A DNA stretch of 51,653 nt from Ruminococcaceae bacterium UBA1767 (GCA_002315505.1 DCGX01000049.1:1-51653); one strand, 5' to 3'. Counted from the stretch's first letter, positions 15,500 to 24,116 are shown. The notes: generated by a model from the letters alone, not told the origin. Translations and numbers: made by a program.

Positions 15500-17737
15500 T
15501 TATCCTTTATAAATCCAGCCGAACAAAAAGTTGTGAGCCTTGATAAAAAAGTTTTTGATAACTTCCCATATATGCTTTAACCATTCGCAGAATGTTCTTT
15601 TATGAGTCTGCTGCGGATTAACGGTTACATTAGCTGAATTTGTGATTACGGGACATTTGTCCTTTGTTTCACCCTCACAGAAAATCACATATTTGCCTTC
15701 TTCTGCAAAGCTGAGAACAGCCTTGCCGTTCTTGTCAGTTGTGCCGACAAGAATCTTTTCACCGTCAATTACCGCATATATTTGTATTCCTTCAAGCGGC
15801 TGAGCATACTCGCCAAGTATTGTCTGCCAATCGTTGATGCCATAGTACATTGCGCAGTAGCCGTTAAGGCTTACGGTCAATTCTTCACCGGCGTTTACAT
15901 TGTAGCTGTCGCAGTCAAACCAAGCATAATAATCGGAATAATATTTTAAATCCTTGTAGAAGAAATATGAAATTTCATCACCGTCGAACACACGGGCGGT
16001 ATCACAGGCATAACCCGTGCAGGTACCGTATGAGAGATTGATTATTCCGTCATTTGGCATAATTCCGTTGACTATGAAGCCCGAGGACATAGCGTTCTGA
16101 CCGTAAGCCTTCATAATAAAGCTCGACGACATAACAAGATAATTTTCGGGATTTTTCTTAAAGCTTTCACCATAGAGTTCTTCATGTGCGGCAACGATAA
16201 CATCAAATACCGTTACACCCTCAACATCGATGTCGTTATGGTCTTTTTCGGCGGTTTCATAGCCGTATTTTTCGGCAATATCGGAGCTTACGGAAATACT
16301 GTGCTTCTGAACGGGTATTTCATTTCCACTGACGCTGTAAGTAACATTTACCGTTACGGGCGAAACAGGCTCAATAACAGTTACCTTGCATTTTTCGCTT
16401 CTGCCCGATTCACTTGTTGCAATAATATCAGCCTCACCAAGTTTGTTTGCTGTAACAATTCCCGATTTGGAAACCGATGCAACACTTTCGTCTGATGATG
16501 ACCATGCGATTTTTTCACCGTTGTTCGTTTCTGCGGTGAGCTTTGATTTTTTACCGAGTCCGATTTCTTTTTCGGTATCTGAAAGAGTAATTTTTGTTTT
16601 CGCTATGCTCTTGCCTGTGTTTATGTAATAAATAACGGGAGCAGAATTGCCTGATTGAACAATAACTCTGACGATTCCTTTTTCGGTTTCGCTCTCAAAG
16701 TGTCTTGTATTACCGTAAGAATTGTTTATATAGATATTGGCATCAGCTTCAACGCTGACATCAAATTCGCCATCAACAGCTGCTTCATAATAGTCTTTTC
16801 CGTCTTCAAGCTCAATTTTTTTGCCGCCAACGGTAATTGAAGCCGGGGCGGCGGTTTTACCAACTGATTCTTCGCTTTCGTCAGCAACAAAAAGTCCCTG
16901 AAGTTCGGTGGACTTCTCTCCGAAAGCACCGCCGTTAATAAATGTTGCAGTCTGAACCTTAACATATTTTATGCTGTCCAGCTCAACTCCGAAGCCGTTT
17001 TTATCAACTGCCCATGAAATGTCAAACTGACCGTCTATACCGTTGCCTGCGGGATTTTCAACATAAGGATTTGACGGTGCGGACTTCTTGGCGTTTTTCA
17101 GAGCGTCTGTATATCCGAAGGAGGTCTGAATACCGTTGGAGGTTGAGCCGGATGTCTGCTTTCTTAAAAGAACGCCTGAAAGAGTGATTTCATCCTCAGG
17201 AACGGTAACGGTAGGATAATTTTCACTCAAGGGATACTGAGCTCTGCAGCCCCATGTTCCGCTCTCGCCGAGGCTGTCTGAAAAATCACATTTGTTTGCT
17301 TCTGCGGTTTTCTTGTAGGTTACGGAGTAATCCCATACTGTTTCATCTTCATAATGCTCACTGCCTGCAAGTGCATACCAGTCTTTGCCGTTCTGTGAAA
17401 CCCAAACCTGACCTGGCTCCTGCGTAGTAAGTGCGGCGTTAAAAGCATTGCCGGGGATAATAAAATCTACTCCGTATGCATGCTTGTCCGTGTTCTGAAC
17501 AGACTTGCTAAACTCATAGATTACATAACCGCCGAAATTTCCGAGTGAAGCAAGCTTCCCGTTGAGCGTACCGTCAATATCAATTCCGTAAGCGGCATTG
17601 TTTGTGTACTGGCTCGGGGCGTTGATAAATTCCCGAACACTTGCGATTGGCTGTTCCTTTGCAAAGACAGAGATTGATGCGAGAGATGTCAGCATAAGCA
17701 CGGCCAGCAAAATGCTGATGATTTTCTTTGTTTTCAT
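15500..17737 (-). CDS. Large secreted DUF4430/Big2 protein, probable corrinoid-binding surface protein
   Basis: A 745-aa exported protein. The start at 17737 is chosen because AAAGGA is seven bases upstream and the ATG overlaps the previous stop as ATGA. It has a signal peptide (1-27). A 300-residue N-terminal region contains P-G-Q-V-W-V-S-Q-N-G-K-D-W-Y and a Y-G-I-D-I-D-G-T-L segment. A Big2-type Ig domain lies near 390-465 (I-A-W-S-S-S-D-E-S-V-A-S-V). A DUF4430 domain lies near 480-620 (G-V-T-V-F-D-V-I, S-S-G-F-I-V-N-G, F-D-G-D-E-I-S-Y-F). A beta-sandwich follows, and the protein ends in an amphipathic tail (W-E-V-I-K-N-F-F-I-K). It belongs to the riboswitch operon, so it is most likely the outermost catcher of a corrinoid. 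No LPxTG motif is present. Confidence 0.8.
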   Translation of the reverse strand: MKTKKIISILLAVLMLTSLASISVFAKEQPIASVREFINAPSQYTNNAAYGIDIDGTLNGKLASLGNFGGYVIYEFSKSVQNTDKHAYGVDFIIPGNAFNAALTTQEPGQVWVSQNGKDWYALAGSEHYEDETVWDYSVTYKKTAEANKCDFSDSLGESGTWGCRAQYPLSENYPTVTVPEDEITLSGVLLRKQTSGSTSNGIQTSFGYTDALKNAKKSAPSNPYVENPAGNGIDGQFDISWAVDKNGFGVELDSIKYVKVQTATFINGGAFGEKSTELQGLFVADESEESVGKTAAPASITVGGKKIELEDGKDYYEAAVDGEFDVSVEADANIYINNSYGNTRHFESETEKGIVRVIVQSGNSAPVIYYINTGKSIAKTKITLSDTEKEIGLGKKSKLTAETNNGEKIAWSSSDESVASVSKSGIVTANKLGEADIIATSESGRSEKCKVTVIEPVSPVTVNVTYSVSGNEIPVQKHSISVSSDIAEKYGYETAEKDHNDIDVEGVTVFDVIVAAHEELYGESFKKNPENYLVMSSSFIMKAYGQNAMSSGFIVNGIMPNDGIINLSYGTCTGYACDTARVFDGDEISYFFYKDLKYYSDYYAWFDCDSYNVNAGEELTVSLNGYCAMYYGINDWQTILGEYAQPLEGIQIYAVIDGEKILVGTTDKNGKAVLSFAEEGKYVIFCEGETKDKCPVITNSANVTVNPQQTHKRTFCEWLKHIWEVIKNFFIKAHNFLFGWIYKG

Positions 17738-18012
17738 AAACATTTCCTTTCATCTTCCGTATCGCCTTGGGCATTTTTGAACGCTTTTCGCCTTTCTCTT
17801 GAACGCTGACGCTTTTCCCTGTTCTTGGCTTTTCTCGCTTCCTGCGTTGACTCTTTAAGTCCTGCTGCTTCAAGAGCCCAAGGCCACGGCCCGAAAAACC
17901 CTTTAATACGGTTTACATCATCGTTTGAAAAATCCGATTTTCTCGGAAGTCTGCCTTCTTTTTCGGCAACTCGCTGCAAAAGCTCAATATAGTATTCTTT
18001 TGTCTTTTCCAT
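17734..18012 (-). CDS. Small protein with an HNH-repeat-like motif, first gene of the cobalamin operon
   Basis: A 92-aa cytosolic protein with a clear AAGGAGGC upstream. The first 55 residues read Y-Y-I-E-L-L-Q-R-V-A-E-K-E-G-R-L-P, then D-F, I-K-G-F-F-G-P-W-P-W-A-L-E-A-A-G-L. This is the pattern of the homing-endonuclease-associated (HNH) repeat, a small DNA-binding helix bundle, without any nuclease domain. The C-terminal third is a highly basic, charged helix (A-R-K-A-K-N-R-E-K-R-Q-R-S-R-E-R-R-K). The stop overlaps the next start by ATGA. Being directly behind the riboswitch, it is co-regulated by cobalamin; a nucleic-acid-binding role is only suggested by the motif. Confidence 0.7.
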   Translation of the reverse strand: MEKTKEYYIELLQRVAEKEGRLPRKSDFSNDDVNRIKGFFGPWPWALEAAGLKESTQEARKAKNREKRQRSRERRKAFKNAQGDTEDERKCL

Positions 18013-18033
18013 AAAATTGCCTCCTTAAAATGC

Positions 18034-18064
18034 AAAAAAATAACGTCCCCGTAAAACGAGGACG
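18034..18064 (-). terminator. Riboswitch-controlled terminator
   Basis: On the minus strand GCGTCCTCG pairs with CGGGGACGT (18064-18043), followed by TTATTTTTTT. It sits between the cobalamin aptamer and the first SD, where the expression platform should be. Confidence 0.8.
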
Positions 18065-18065
18065 C

Positions 18066-18234
18066 AGAATTACAGACCGAATCCGACACGGAAACAGACG
18101 ATTACAACCTTCTTGCCCAAAGTTTTACGTTATTTTATGAGCATCAGGTCTTCCGGCTTTGTGATTGGATCACTCACGGTAATGGCTGTTGCGACGGATT
18201 TTCACCGAACTTCCCACTGATTGACTACATTTAA
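18066..18234 (-). promoter_or_regulatory. Cobalamin riboswitch
   Basis: On the minus strand the aptamer shows the conserved parts in order: AGTGGGAAG, then GGTGAAAATCCG, the GCAACAGCC core segment, and AAGCCGGAAGACCTG (18159-18145), as in the adenosylcobalamin aptamer family. A terminator follows it and a consensus promoter precedes it. Binding of a corrinoid should reduce expression of the whole operon from 18012 to 10217. Confidence 0.9.
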
Positions 18235-18263
18235 ATATTACTACTTTTGATAGAAAATGTCAA
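18235..18263 (-). promoter_or_regulatory. Promoter of the cobalamin operon
   Basis: On the minus strand TTGACA (18263-18258), 17 bases, TAATAT (18240-18235), ending at the 5' side of the riboswitch. Confidence 0.8.
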
Positions 18264-18547
18264 GCTGTATTATACGGTCTACGATAACAAGTTATAAACT
18301 ATCATTAAGATATATGAATCTCAGCACAGAAGATACAAATGATGATTCAATAATCCTGAGTGATGTTGAAGATTATATTCTTGACGGGGAAATAAATCTC
18401 GACAATACCAGCAGCGGGACACATAAGATAGGTTTTGCTTGATTTGTTTGATGTTTTATTTTCAGTCGAATAAATGTTGAATTTGTTTATATCACTTTAG
18501 TAGTAATATGCTAAAAAAGAATTCAGTAATCTGAAATCAGTATACAT
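18264..18547. other. AT-rich spacer with a possible gene fragment
   Basis: The plus strand from 18257 can be read for 61 codons ending H-K-I-G-F-A, with D-D-S-I-I-L-S-D-V-E-D-Y-I-L-D-G-E. There is no SD and no recognised family, and the frame starts inside the opposing promoter. It may be the tail of a lost gene left in front of the tRNA-like element. Confidence 0.3.
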
Positions 18548-18629
18548 GGGGGTGCGTTTCTGCTTATATCGTGAGAGCACATGACCGGCAGTCATGAGGT
18601 CAAGAGTTCGATCCTCTCCGTCTCCACCA
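18548..18629 (+). pseudogene. tRNA-Ala-like element, copy 1 (82 nt, ends CCA)
   Basis: The acceptor strands GGGGGTG and CGTCTCC pair throughout with wobbles. The anticodon arm CATGA-CCGGCAG-TCATG carries GGC but has C instead of U at position 33. The T arm is AGAG-TTCGATC-CTCT, with an A-C mismatch at 49-65. The D arm is enlarged and ends GTGAGAGC. The DNA encodes the 3' CCA. Copies of the same length and layout are at 24147 and 35490. With C33 and a broken D-loop GG it is probably not a working tRNA. Confidence 0.6.
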
Positions 18630-18660
18630 TGCACACTAAGTTATTTTTTGTATAAAAAAT

Positions 18661-18690
18661 CGGACAGAGTGTCAAACTCTGCCCGGTTTT
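18661..18690 (+). terminator. Terminator after tRNA-like copy 1
   Basis: CGGACAGAGT (18661-18670) pairs with ACTCTGCCCG (18676-18685) with one A-C mismatch, followed by GTTTT. Confidence 0.6.
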
Positions 18691-18704
18691 CTGTATTTAT
18701 GTCA

Positions 18705-18915
18705 CCGAATCAATTCACGCTGATAAACTTCTGAAAATTAAAATCGAAATCAATCTTCAGTTCATAATCCAGATAAACATCAACCCGTCGAATTAAGCAG
18801 TTCACAATCATTTTTTCTGTGTAAATTCAGTGTTGTCGTATAGTTCGGTCCATGAAACAAGTTCGTCAAAGGCTGCGGATAAATAATTCAGAACACTTTC
18901 CTGTCAGTAAGCTGT
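18705..18915 (-). pseudogene. Serine recombinase C-terminal remnant, copy 1
   Basis: Base-by-base similar to the recombinase tail at 24281-24517. On the minus strand it contains the codons for R-R-V-D-V-Y-L-D-Y-E-L-K-I-D-F-D-F-N-F-Q-K and, before them, S-W-T-E-L-Y-D. Single-base losses break the frame and the end is altered. Only the last 60-70 codons remain. It faces tRNA-like copy 1. Confidence 0.65.
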
Positions 18916-18941
18916 ATAAAAAGAATTCAAGTAATCTTATC

Positions 18942-19742
18942 TTATATTTCAGTATTTGCTCTGTTTTTTAAGGTATACTTAGACGGGGAAATTCCGAAAT
19001 GTTTTTTAAATGCGTTTGAAAAATTACTCATATCGCTGTAACCGATTGAAGCTGCGGCGGATGCAGGAGAGATGCCGTACTCCGTCATAAGCTCTGCGGC
19101 TTTTTTTATTCTGAGATTGTTGATGTATTTAATCGGCGGAGTGCCTGTTTCTTTAGTGAACATGGCTGAAAAATACGAGCGGTTCAGCCCGAGCCTTCCT
19201 GCGACCTCGGTTGTGGTGATTCCGCGGTAATACTCCGAATGAATTATGCTTAAAGCCTTGTCGATTGTCCGCTCACTTTTGGTTTCAGTGCTGTTTTCCT
19301 GTAAAATGCTCCACAGCTCCCACAGACAGCCTGCAAGGTATTCACTTCTGCCGTTATGAAAATCAGTGCATTTCAGCATTTTTGAAAAAACGGTTTCAGC
19401 TTCATCTATGCTGAGGACAGGAGAATTTAACAGGTTCGGTATCGGCTCGTCCGTCAGAAAGCAGATCCATGTGTAGTGCCACGGATTTTTTTCATCTGCG
19501 ATATAGTAGGTTTCTATGTAGGGCGGAATTATGAATATCTGTCCGGCCGAAACGCGGTATTCCTTTTCGTTTATCCGGTATGTTCCGCAGCCCGAACGGA
19601 CATAGTGAATACACCAGAAAAAGCGTATGCTCGGACCGAAAGAGTGGCACGGCTCGCAATCCTCATAGCCGCAGGCAATGGGATTAAGTCCGCCGAGATG
19701 CTTGTCCTGTATCTGAATGTTTATTGCTCTGTCTATGCTCAT
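18942..19742 (-). CDS. AraC family transcriptional regulator with cupin-type sensor domain
   Basis: A 266-aa regulator. The ATG at 19742 is chosen over an earlier in-frame ATG because it has AAGGCGGTG six bases upstream. The N-terminal half is a cupin-like effector domain (G-C-G-T-Y-R-I-N-E-K-E-Y, G-Q-I-F-I-I-P-P). The C-terminal 100 residues carry two helix-turn-helices, L-G-L-N-R-S-Y-F-S-A-M-F-T-K and I-G-Y-S-D-M-S-N-F-S-N-A-F-K-K-H-F-G-I-S-P, the usual AraC signature. It is divergent from the secreted beta-helix gene, with about 225 bases between starts, so it most likely responds to a sugar released from a plant-type polysaccharide and switches on the genes to its right. Confidence 0.92.
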   Translation of the reverse strand: MSIDRAINIQIQDKHLGGLNPIACGYEDCEPCHSFGPSIRFFWCIHYVRSGCGTYRINEKEYRVSAGQIFIIPPYIETYYIADEKNPWHYTWICFLTDEPIPNLLNSPVLSIDEAETVFSKMLKCTDFHNGRSEYLAGCLWELWSILQENSTETKSERTIDKALSIIHSEYYRGITTTEVAGRLGLNRSYFSAMFTKETGTPPIKYINNLRIKKAAELMTEYGISPASAAASIGYSDMSNFSNAFKKHFGISPSKYTLKNRANTEI

Positions 19743-19967
19743 TTTATGCACCGCCTTCAAAAAAATAATAACAAATAAACATCTGATTTTCAATAGAATG
19801 TTGTTCTGATTGTGATATGTTACAAGAAACAGGGCGCAGCTTTATGCAAACATACAAAGTTCTGATAACCTGACAAATTAACAAGTTAAACCTAACAAAT
19901 AACTGTTTATTTATTATGCTGAAAAGGATATACTGTATAAGTAAAAATATATGTCGGGAGAGATAAT

Positions 19968-22271
19968 ATGAAAAAAGCTGCCGCCGCATTTCTGGTAATT
20001 TGCATGATTCTGACAGCATTTCCTGTTACTGTAAATGCTGAAAAAATTACACAGGAACCGAAAATAATCCAGACAGTTTATGAAACAGAAGACATTATTC
20101 TTGCGGATATTGTTCTGACCGAGGCTCCGTACAATGCGGACAGCACAGGCAAAGCGGACTGCTCGGATATTTTGCAGAGAGCTGTAGATGACTGCTATGC
20201 GGCAGGAGGCGGAACGGTATTTCTTCCCGTCGGAAGCTACCGCCTTACTAAAGGAATAATTATCCGTTCGTTTGTTACGGTCTGCGGCGACTGGCAGAAT
20301 CCCGACGAGGGAACGGACTACGGTACAGTAATTATCGCTGATGTTGAAAGCAGCGATAACATAACGCCCGCGCTGTTTACAATCGGCGGCTCAGCAGGTG
20401 CGATCGGTCTGACTGTATGGTATCCGAACCAGACGATTGATAATGTGAAGCCGTATCCTTATACGTTTTATGTGAACGGTCTTATGCTTTCAACAGTTAA
20501 AAACTGCACAATGCTCAACTCTTACCGCGGTGTCGGTGTAAGCTGTGAACCGAATAGCACACACGAAATGTTTGAGGCTGAGAATATTAAAGGCACATTT
20601 CTTTCGGAGGGAATAACGGTTTATGACTGCTCCGATGTTGATACAGGAAAGAATATCTTTGTTTCTCCGAAATACTGGGCGGAGGCAGGCGGAAAATTCA
20701 ACGCTCCGGATAAAAAAGAGCTGAGAAAATATACAAAGAAAAACACAACCGGCATCACCCTCGGCGACCTTGAATGGCCCGAGTACGCAAATATTAATGT
20801 TGAAAGCTGTAAATACGGTTTGCTTTTTGCACAGGGTGAAAGGAATAAATTTACAGGTTCGTTTTTTGATTTATACATAACCGAATGTCAGTACGGTATG
20901 TATGTGCCTGAGGGCGTTGTTCAGAATTTCGGCGATGACTGGGGTATTTCCGTGTGCAACGGACATATCGAGGGCAGTAAAAAAGCTGTTTATGACCCGG
21001 GGAAAAATACAACTCTTTTAACTAATGTAAAAATCAGCGGTATTGTAGTCGGAAAACATATTCACCGTCAGAACGGCGGTACGGATAAGTATGTTGTTGA
21101 TTACAACAGAAGACACGCAAAACCGGACAGTAACCTTTATATTGTAAATGCGGATACAACGGGCATGACGGACACTTCGGAGGCTGTTCAGTCCACACTT
21201 GACGAAGCAGGAAAAACAGGCGGCGTTGTATATATGCCTGCGGGCTATTACCGCTTCTGCGGTCCTGTTTTTGTTCCCGCAAATGTTGAACTCAGAGGTG
21301 TTTCGGGTACTCCGACAAGAAGTCAGATGGGCGAAACAAAAGGTACAACAGTGCTTGCCATGTACGGTTACCTTGATGAAAATCCCGACGCGAAGCCGCT
21401 TATAACTCTTAACGGCGAGAATGCCGGCATCAGCGAGATTAAGATAAACTTTGTTAAAAATGTGCCTCGTGACGAGAGCGGAAAATATAAGAAAACCACG
21501 CCTGCGGTATGCGCCGCGGCTGACGGCTGCTACGCTGTCAATAACTGCGTAATTCTTTCGTCTGTTGGTTTTGAGTTTAAAAACTGCAAAAACGGACTTA
21601 TAAAGAAAAATGTCGGCTGCTGCATGGAAAGTATGATTTCTGTTGACGGCTGTGATGACATTTATCTTGAGGAAAATCTTCAGAACGGCAACGCCGTTGG
21701 CAGAAACGGCTATGCCGATACCGATATTCCCGAGCTTCAGGACTGGTACAGGGAAAATAATAACTGGGCATATCTTTTTAATCCCATACTTAAGCAGAAC
21801 TGTGATTATCTGACATTCAAGGACAGCAAAAATGTTGTTTCGCTGAATAATTTCATCTACGGCGCACACAGATATCTTGTTTCCGAAAACACTCAGTCCG
21901 TAGTTATCAACGGTGGCTCCGACGGTCAGCGAAAGGACAGATATACGCTGAATATTTCAGGTGGCGACACAACTGTTATGAATTTTCAGCGTTCTACCGA
22001 CAACAGTCTGAGAGCGTGGTCAATTTATGAAACAGGCAATAATGCGAAAATAAAATTCTATAACATTACCTCAGTTTATCTTGTGTATTTTGAGCATACA
22101 AAGTTTGAAAATGTTTCGTTATCCGAGCTTACCGCAAAGGATTTTATTCCGTATATTCTTCAGCCTGTTTTCAGACTTGTTACAAGAGTCGGAGTAAAGA
22201 AAACAATGAAGGACAATGTAAAAAAAGAGCCGCAGATAAAAGAAGTTTTCGGCGATGTTTTTGACTATTAA
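19968..22271 (+). CDS. Secreted protein with two pectate-lyase-like beta-helix domains
   Basis: A 767-aa protein with a signal peptide ending A-F-P-V-T-V-N-A near residue 24. Two right-handed beta-helix domains of the Pectate_lyase_3 kind follow. The first starts near residue 55 (Y-N-A-D-S-T-G-K-A-D-C-S-D-I-L-Q-R-A-V-D, G-G-G-T-V-F-L-P-V-G-S-Y). The second starts near residue 395 with the same opening (A-D-T-T-G-M-T-D-T-S-E-A-V-Q-S-T-L-D, G-G-V-V-Y-M-P-A-G-Y-Y). Such domains occur in polygalacturonases, rhamnogalacturonases and some epimerases; I cannot assign catalytic residues. GGGAGAG precedes the ATG, and a TATACT lies 34 bases upstream of it. It is the first gene of the AraC-facing operon and continues after 12 bases into an esterase gene. 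Confidence 0.85.
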   Translation: MKKAAAAFLVICMILTAFPVTVNAEKITQEPKIIQTVYETEDIILADIVLTEAPYNADSTGKADCSDILQRAVDDCYAAGGGTVFLPVGSYRLTKGIIIRSFVTVCGDWQNPDEGTDYGTVIIADVESSDNITPALFTIGGSAGAIGLTVWYPNQTIDNVKPYPYTFYVNGLMLSTVKNCTMLNSYRGVGVSCEPNSTHEMFEAENIKGTFLSEGITVYDCSDVDTGKNIFVSPKYWAEAGGKFNAPDKKELRKYTKKNTTGITLGDLEWPEYANINVESCKYGLLFAQGERNKFTGSFFDLYITECQYGMYVPEGVVQNFGDDWGISVCNGHIEGSKKAVYDPGKNTTLLTNVKISGIVVGKHIHRQNGGTDKYVVDYNRRHAKPDSNLYIVNADTTGMTDTSEAVQSTLDEAGKTGGVVYMPAGYYRFCGPVFVPANVELRGVSGTPTRSQMGETKGTTVLAMYGYLDENPDAKPLITLNGENAGISEIKINFVKNVPRDESGKYKKTTPAVCAAADGCYAVNNCVILSSVGFEFKNCKNGLIKKNVGCCMESMISVDGCDDIYLEENLQNGNAVGRNGYADTDIPELQDWYRENNNWAYLFNPILKQNCDYLTFKDSKNVVSLNNFIYGAHRYLVSENTQSVVINGGSDGQRKDRYTLNISGGDTTVMNFQRSTDNSLRAWSIYETGNNAKIKFYNITSVYLVYFEHTKFENVSLSELTAKDFIPYILQPVFRLVTRVGVKKTMKDNVKKEPQIKEVFGDVFDY

Positions 22272-22283
22272 GGACGTGATATT

Positions 22284-23072
22284 ATGATATTATGCAATAT
22301 TAAATACGGTGAACATGAGCGACAGGTTTTTGACATTTATCTGCCCGAAGAGACGGAACGCAGAAACGGAATTGTCATCGGAATCCACGGCGGCGCATGG
22401 ACATCGGGGCATAAAGAACTGTACGTTGATATGGGCACTGATTTAAGTGGAAAAGGATTTGCTCTTGCCGCGATTAATTACCGCTATCTTTCCGACGATT
22501 CGGATATGTCCGCAATACTTGAGGATATTACCGCTTCTCTTGCGCAGATTAAAAAGACAGGCTCGGAATACGGCTTTGATTTTACAAAATGCCTTATGAC
22601 TGGCGGCTCGGCAGGTGGTCATCTTTCCCTGCTTTATCCGTATATGGTCGGCGGAAATGCGCCGATAGAATCTGTCGCGGCGGTCAGTTTCTGTCCTCCC
22701 GCTGATCTGAGAAACCGCCGCTATATTTTCGGCAACAGACTCGGTAACGAAAAACAGATGTCAGATCTTATGGGTAAAATCATCGGCAGGAAAATCGAAC
22801 CTGAGGACTATGAAAAATACGGCGATGAGCTGTTTGAATATTCACCGCTGAAATATGTCACCAATGCCGTACCCTCGGCAATCGGTCACGGCGCAGTTGA
22901 TTCGGTTGTACCCTTTGAGGACACTGTTGAGCTTGTAAAAAAACTTGATGAGCTGAATATCGAACACGACTTTGTGATTTATCCCCATTCTGACCACGAC
23001 CTCAAGGCGGACCCTGAAGCTGATAAGGAAATGTACAGACTGCTGTATGATTATATTGAAAAATATTTATAA
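22284..23072 (+). CDS. Cytosolic alpha/beta-hydrolase (BD-FAE/HSL-type esterase)
   Basis: A 262-aa protein without a signal peptide. Oxyanion-hole H-G-G-A-W is at 35-39 and the nucleophile elbow T-G-G-S-A-G-G-H has Ser109. A late D-S-V-V-P near 206 and H-S-D-H-D near 240 supply Asp and His. The family contains carbohydrate acetyl- and feruloyl-esterases. It is translated right after the secreted beta-helix protein and right before a secreted paralogue, which suggests removal of the same ester from oligosaccharides inside the cell and from polymer outside. Confidence 0.87.
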   Translation: MILCNIKYGEHERQVFDIYLPEETERRNGIVIGIHGGAWTSGHKELYVDMGTDLSGKGFALAAINYRYLSDDSDMSAILEDITASLAQIKKTGSEYGFDFTKCLMTGGSAGGHLSLLYPYMVGGNAPIESVAAVSFCPPADLRNRRYIFGNRLGNEKQMSDLMGKIIGRKIEPEDYEKYGDELFEYSPLKYVTNAVPSAIGHGAVDSVVPFEDTVELVKKLDELNIEHDFVIYPHSDHDLKADPEADKEMYRLLYDYIEKYL

Positions 23073-23096
23073 TTATTAAAAAAGGAGAGCTTGTTT

Positions 23097-24116
23097 ATGA
23101 AAAAATTTGTTGCAATACTTTTGTCAATAATTTTGATTTCAGGCGTTCTTTCCATAAATGCTTCGGCTGAAAGCAACAGCTTTACTTATGATGACTTATC
23201 TTACGGCACTGCCGGTGAAAGGAACCTGCTTGACCTCTATCTGCCCGAAAACACACAGGGTGAGGTCGGACTTGTCATGTACATTCACGGCGGTTCGTGG
23301 ATTGCAGGCGATAAGACCGGCTATAAGACAAAACTTGAAGAAATGTGCTCAAAGGGCTACGCCGCGGCGGCAATCAACTACCGCTACGCCTCCCTTGATA
23401 CCTCGCTTGACGATATTCTCGACGACGTTACCTCGGCGCTGACAAAGATAAAGTCGACCGCAGCCGAAAACGGAATTGAAATAAACAGGTGCATGATTAT
23501 CGGTGATTCCGCAGGCGCGCACATCACGCTGATGTATGCCTATACAAGAGCGGATGAAGCTCCGATTGAGGTTGTCTGTGTGCGCGGAAATTCCACACCT
23601 GCCGACCTTACGCTTGAACGCTTTGCCGTAAGCACCGATACCCTGCTTGAAATTTCCTGTGTTACAGGTGTGACGAAAAAAGCGTTTTTTATCAATCCCG
23701 ACAATGTTTCAAAGCCTGCGGCTCAGTATTATCTAAAAAAATATTCGCCCGTTTCCTTCGCTTCAACAGCCGTTCCGACAATTCTCTGCCACGGCGGGCT
23801 GGACGACGGTGTGCCGATTGCAGGAGCAGAAAGAATGTATCAGGAGCTTTTAAATGCGGATGTACCTGCAGAGCTTGTGGTTTATCCCAATTCGAATCAC
23901 GGACTTGAAGCAGATCCGGACTGCACAAAATACGCTGATGAGCTTACATATCAATACTTTGAAAAATACCTTGATAATGACGGCTGGACAATTGCGGAAA
24001 ATGAGCCTGAGAATTTCGGCAAAGCCCCGAGAATGCGCCGCAATCTGTTCAATATGATACGCGGCACATTTCAGTGGATTAAGCTCAAAAGAAAAATCAG
24101 AAAACTGATGCAGTAG
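23097..24116 (+). CDS. Secreted alpha/beta-hydrolase, paralogue of the preceding gene
   Basis: A 339-aa protein. The ATG at 23097 has AAAGGAGAG upstream; an in-frame TTG six bases earlier is less likely. It has a signal peptide (1-25, ending S-I-N-A-S-A), oxyanion H-G-G-S-W at 64-68 and nucleophile G-D-S-A-G-A-H with Ser138. The charge-relay Asp (D-D-G-V-P) and His (N-S-N-H-G-L) fall near residues 247 and 273. It shares with its cytosolic neighbour the segments L-D-L-Y-L-P-E, A-A-I-N-Y-R-Y and the Y-x-x-K-Y-S-P-V block, so the pair arose by duplication. The C-terminus has an extra basic tail (K-L-K-R-K-I-R-K) that could bind anionic wall or pectin-like polymers. Confidence 0.88.
   Translation: MKKFVAILLSIILISGVLSINASAESNSFTYDDLSYGTAGERNLLDLYLPENTQGEVGLVMYIHGGSWIAGDKTGYKTKLEEMCSKGYAAAAINYRYASLDTSLDDILDDVTSALTKIKSTAAENGIEINRCMIIGDSAGAHITLMYAYTRADEAPIEVVCVRGNSTPADLTLERFAVSTDTLLEISCVTGVTKKAFFINPDNVSKPAAQYYLKKYSPVSFASTAVPTILCHGGLDDGVPIAGAERMYQELLNADVPAELVVYPNSNHGLEADPDCTKYADELTYQYFEKYLDNDGWTIAENEPENFGKAPRMRRNLFNMIRGTFQWIKLKRKIRKLMQ

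Noticed and set aside
21018..21869. A 283-codon minus-strand frame inside the beta-helix gene
   Set aside because: Antisense shadow: the plus-strand frame has a signal peptide, SD and domain repeats, while the minus frame has no family or SD.
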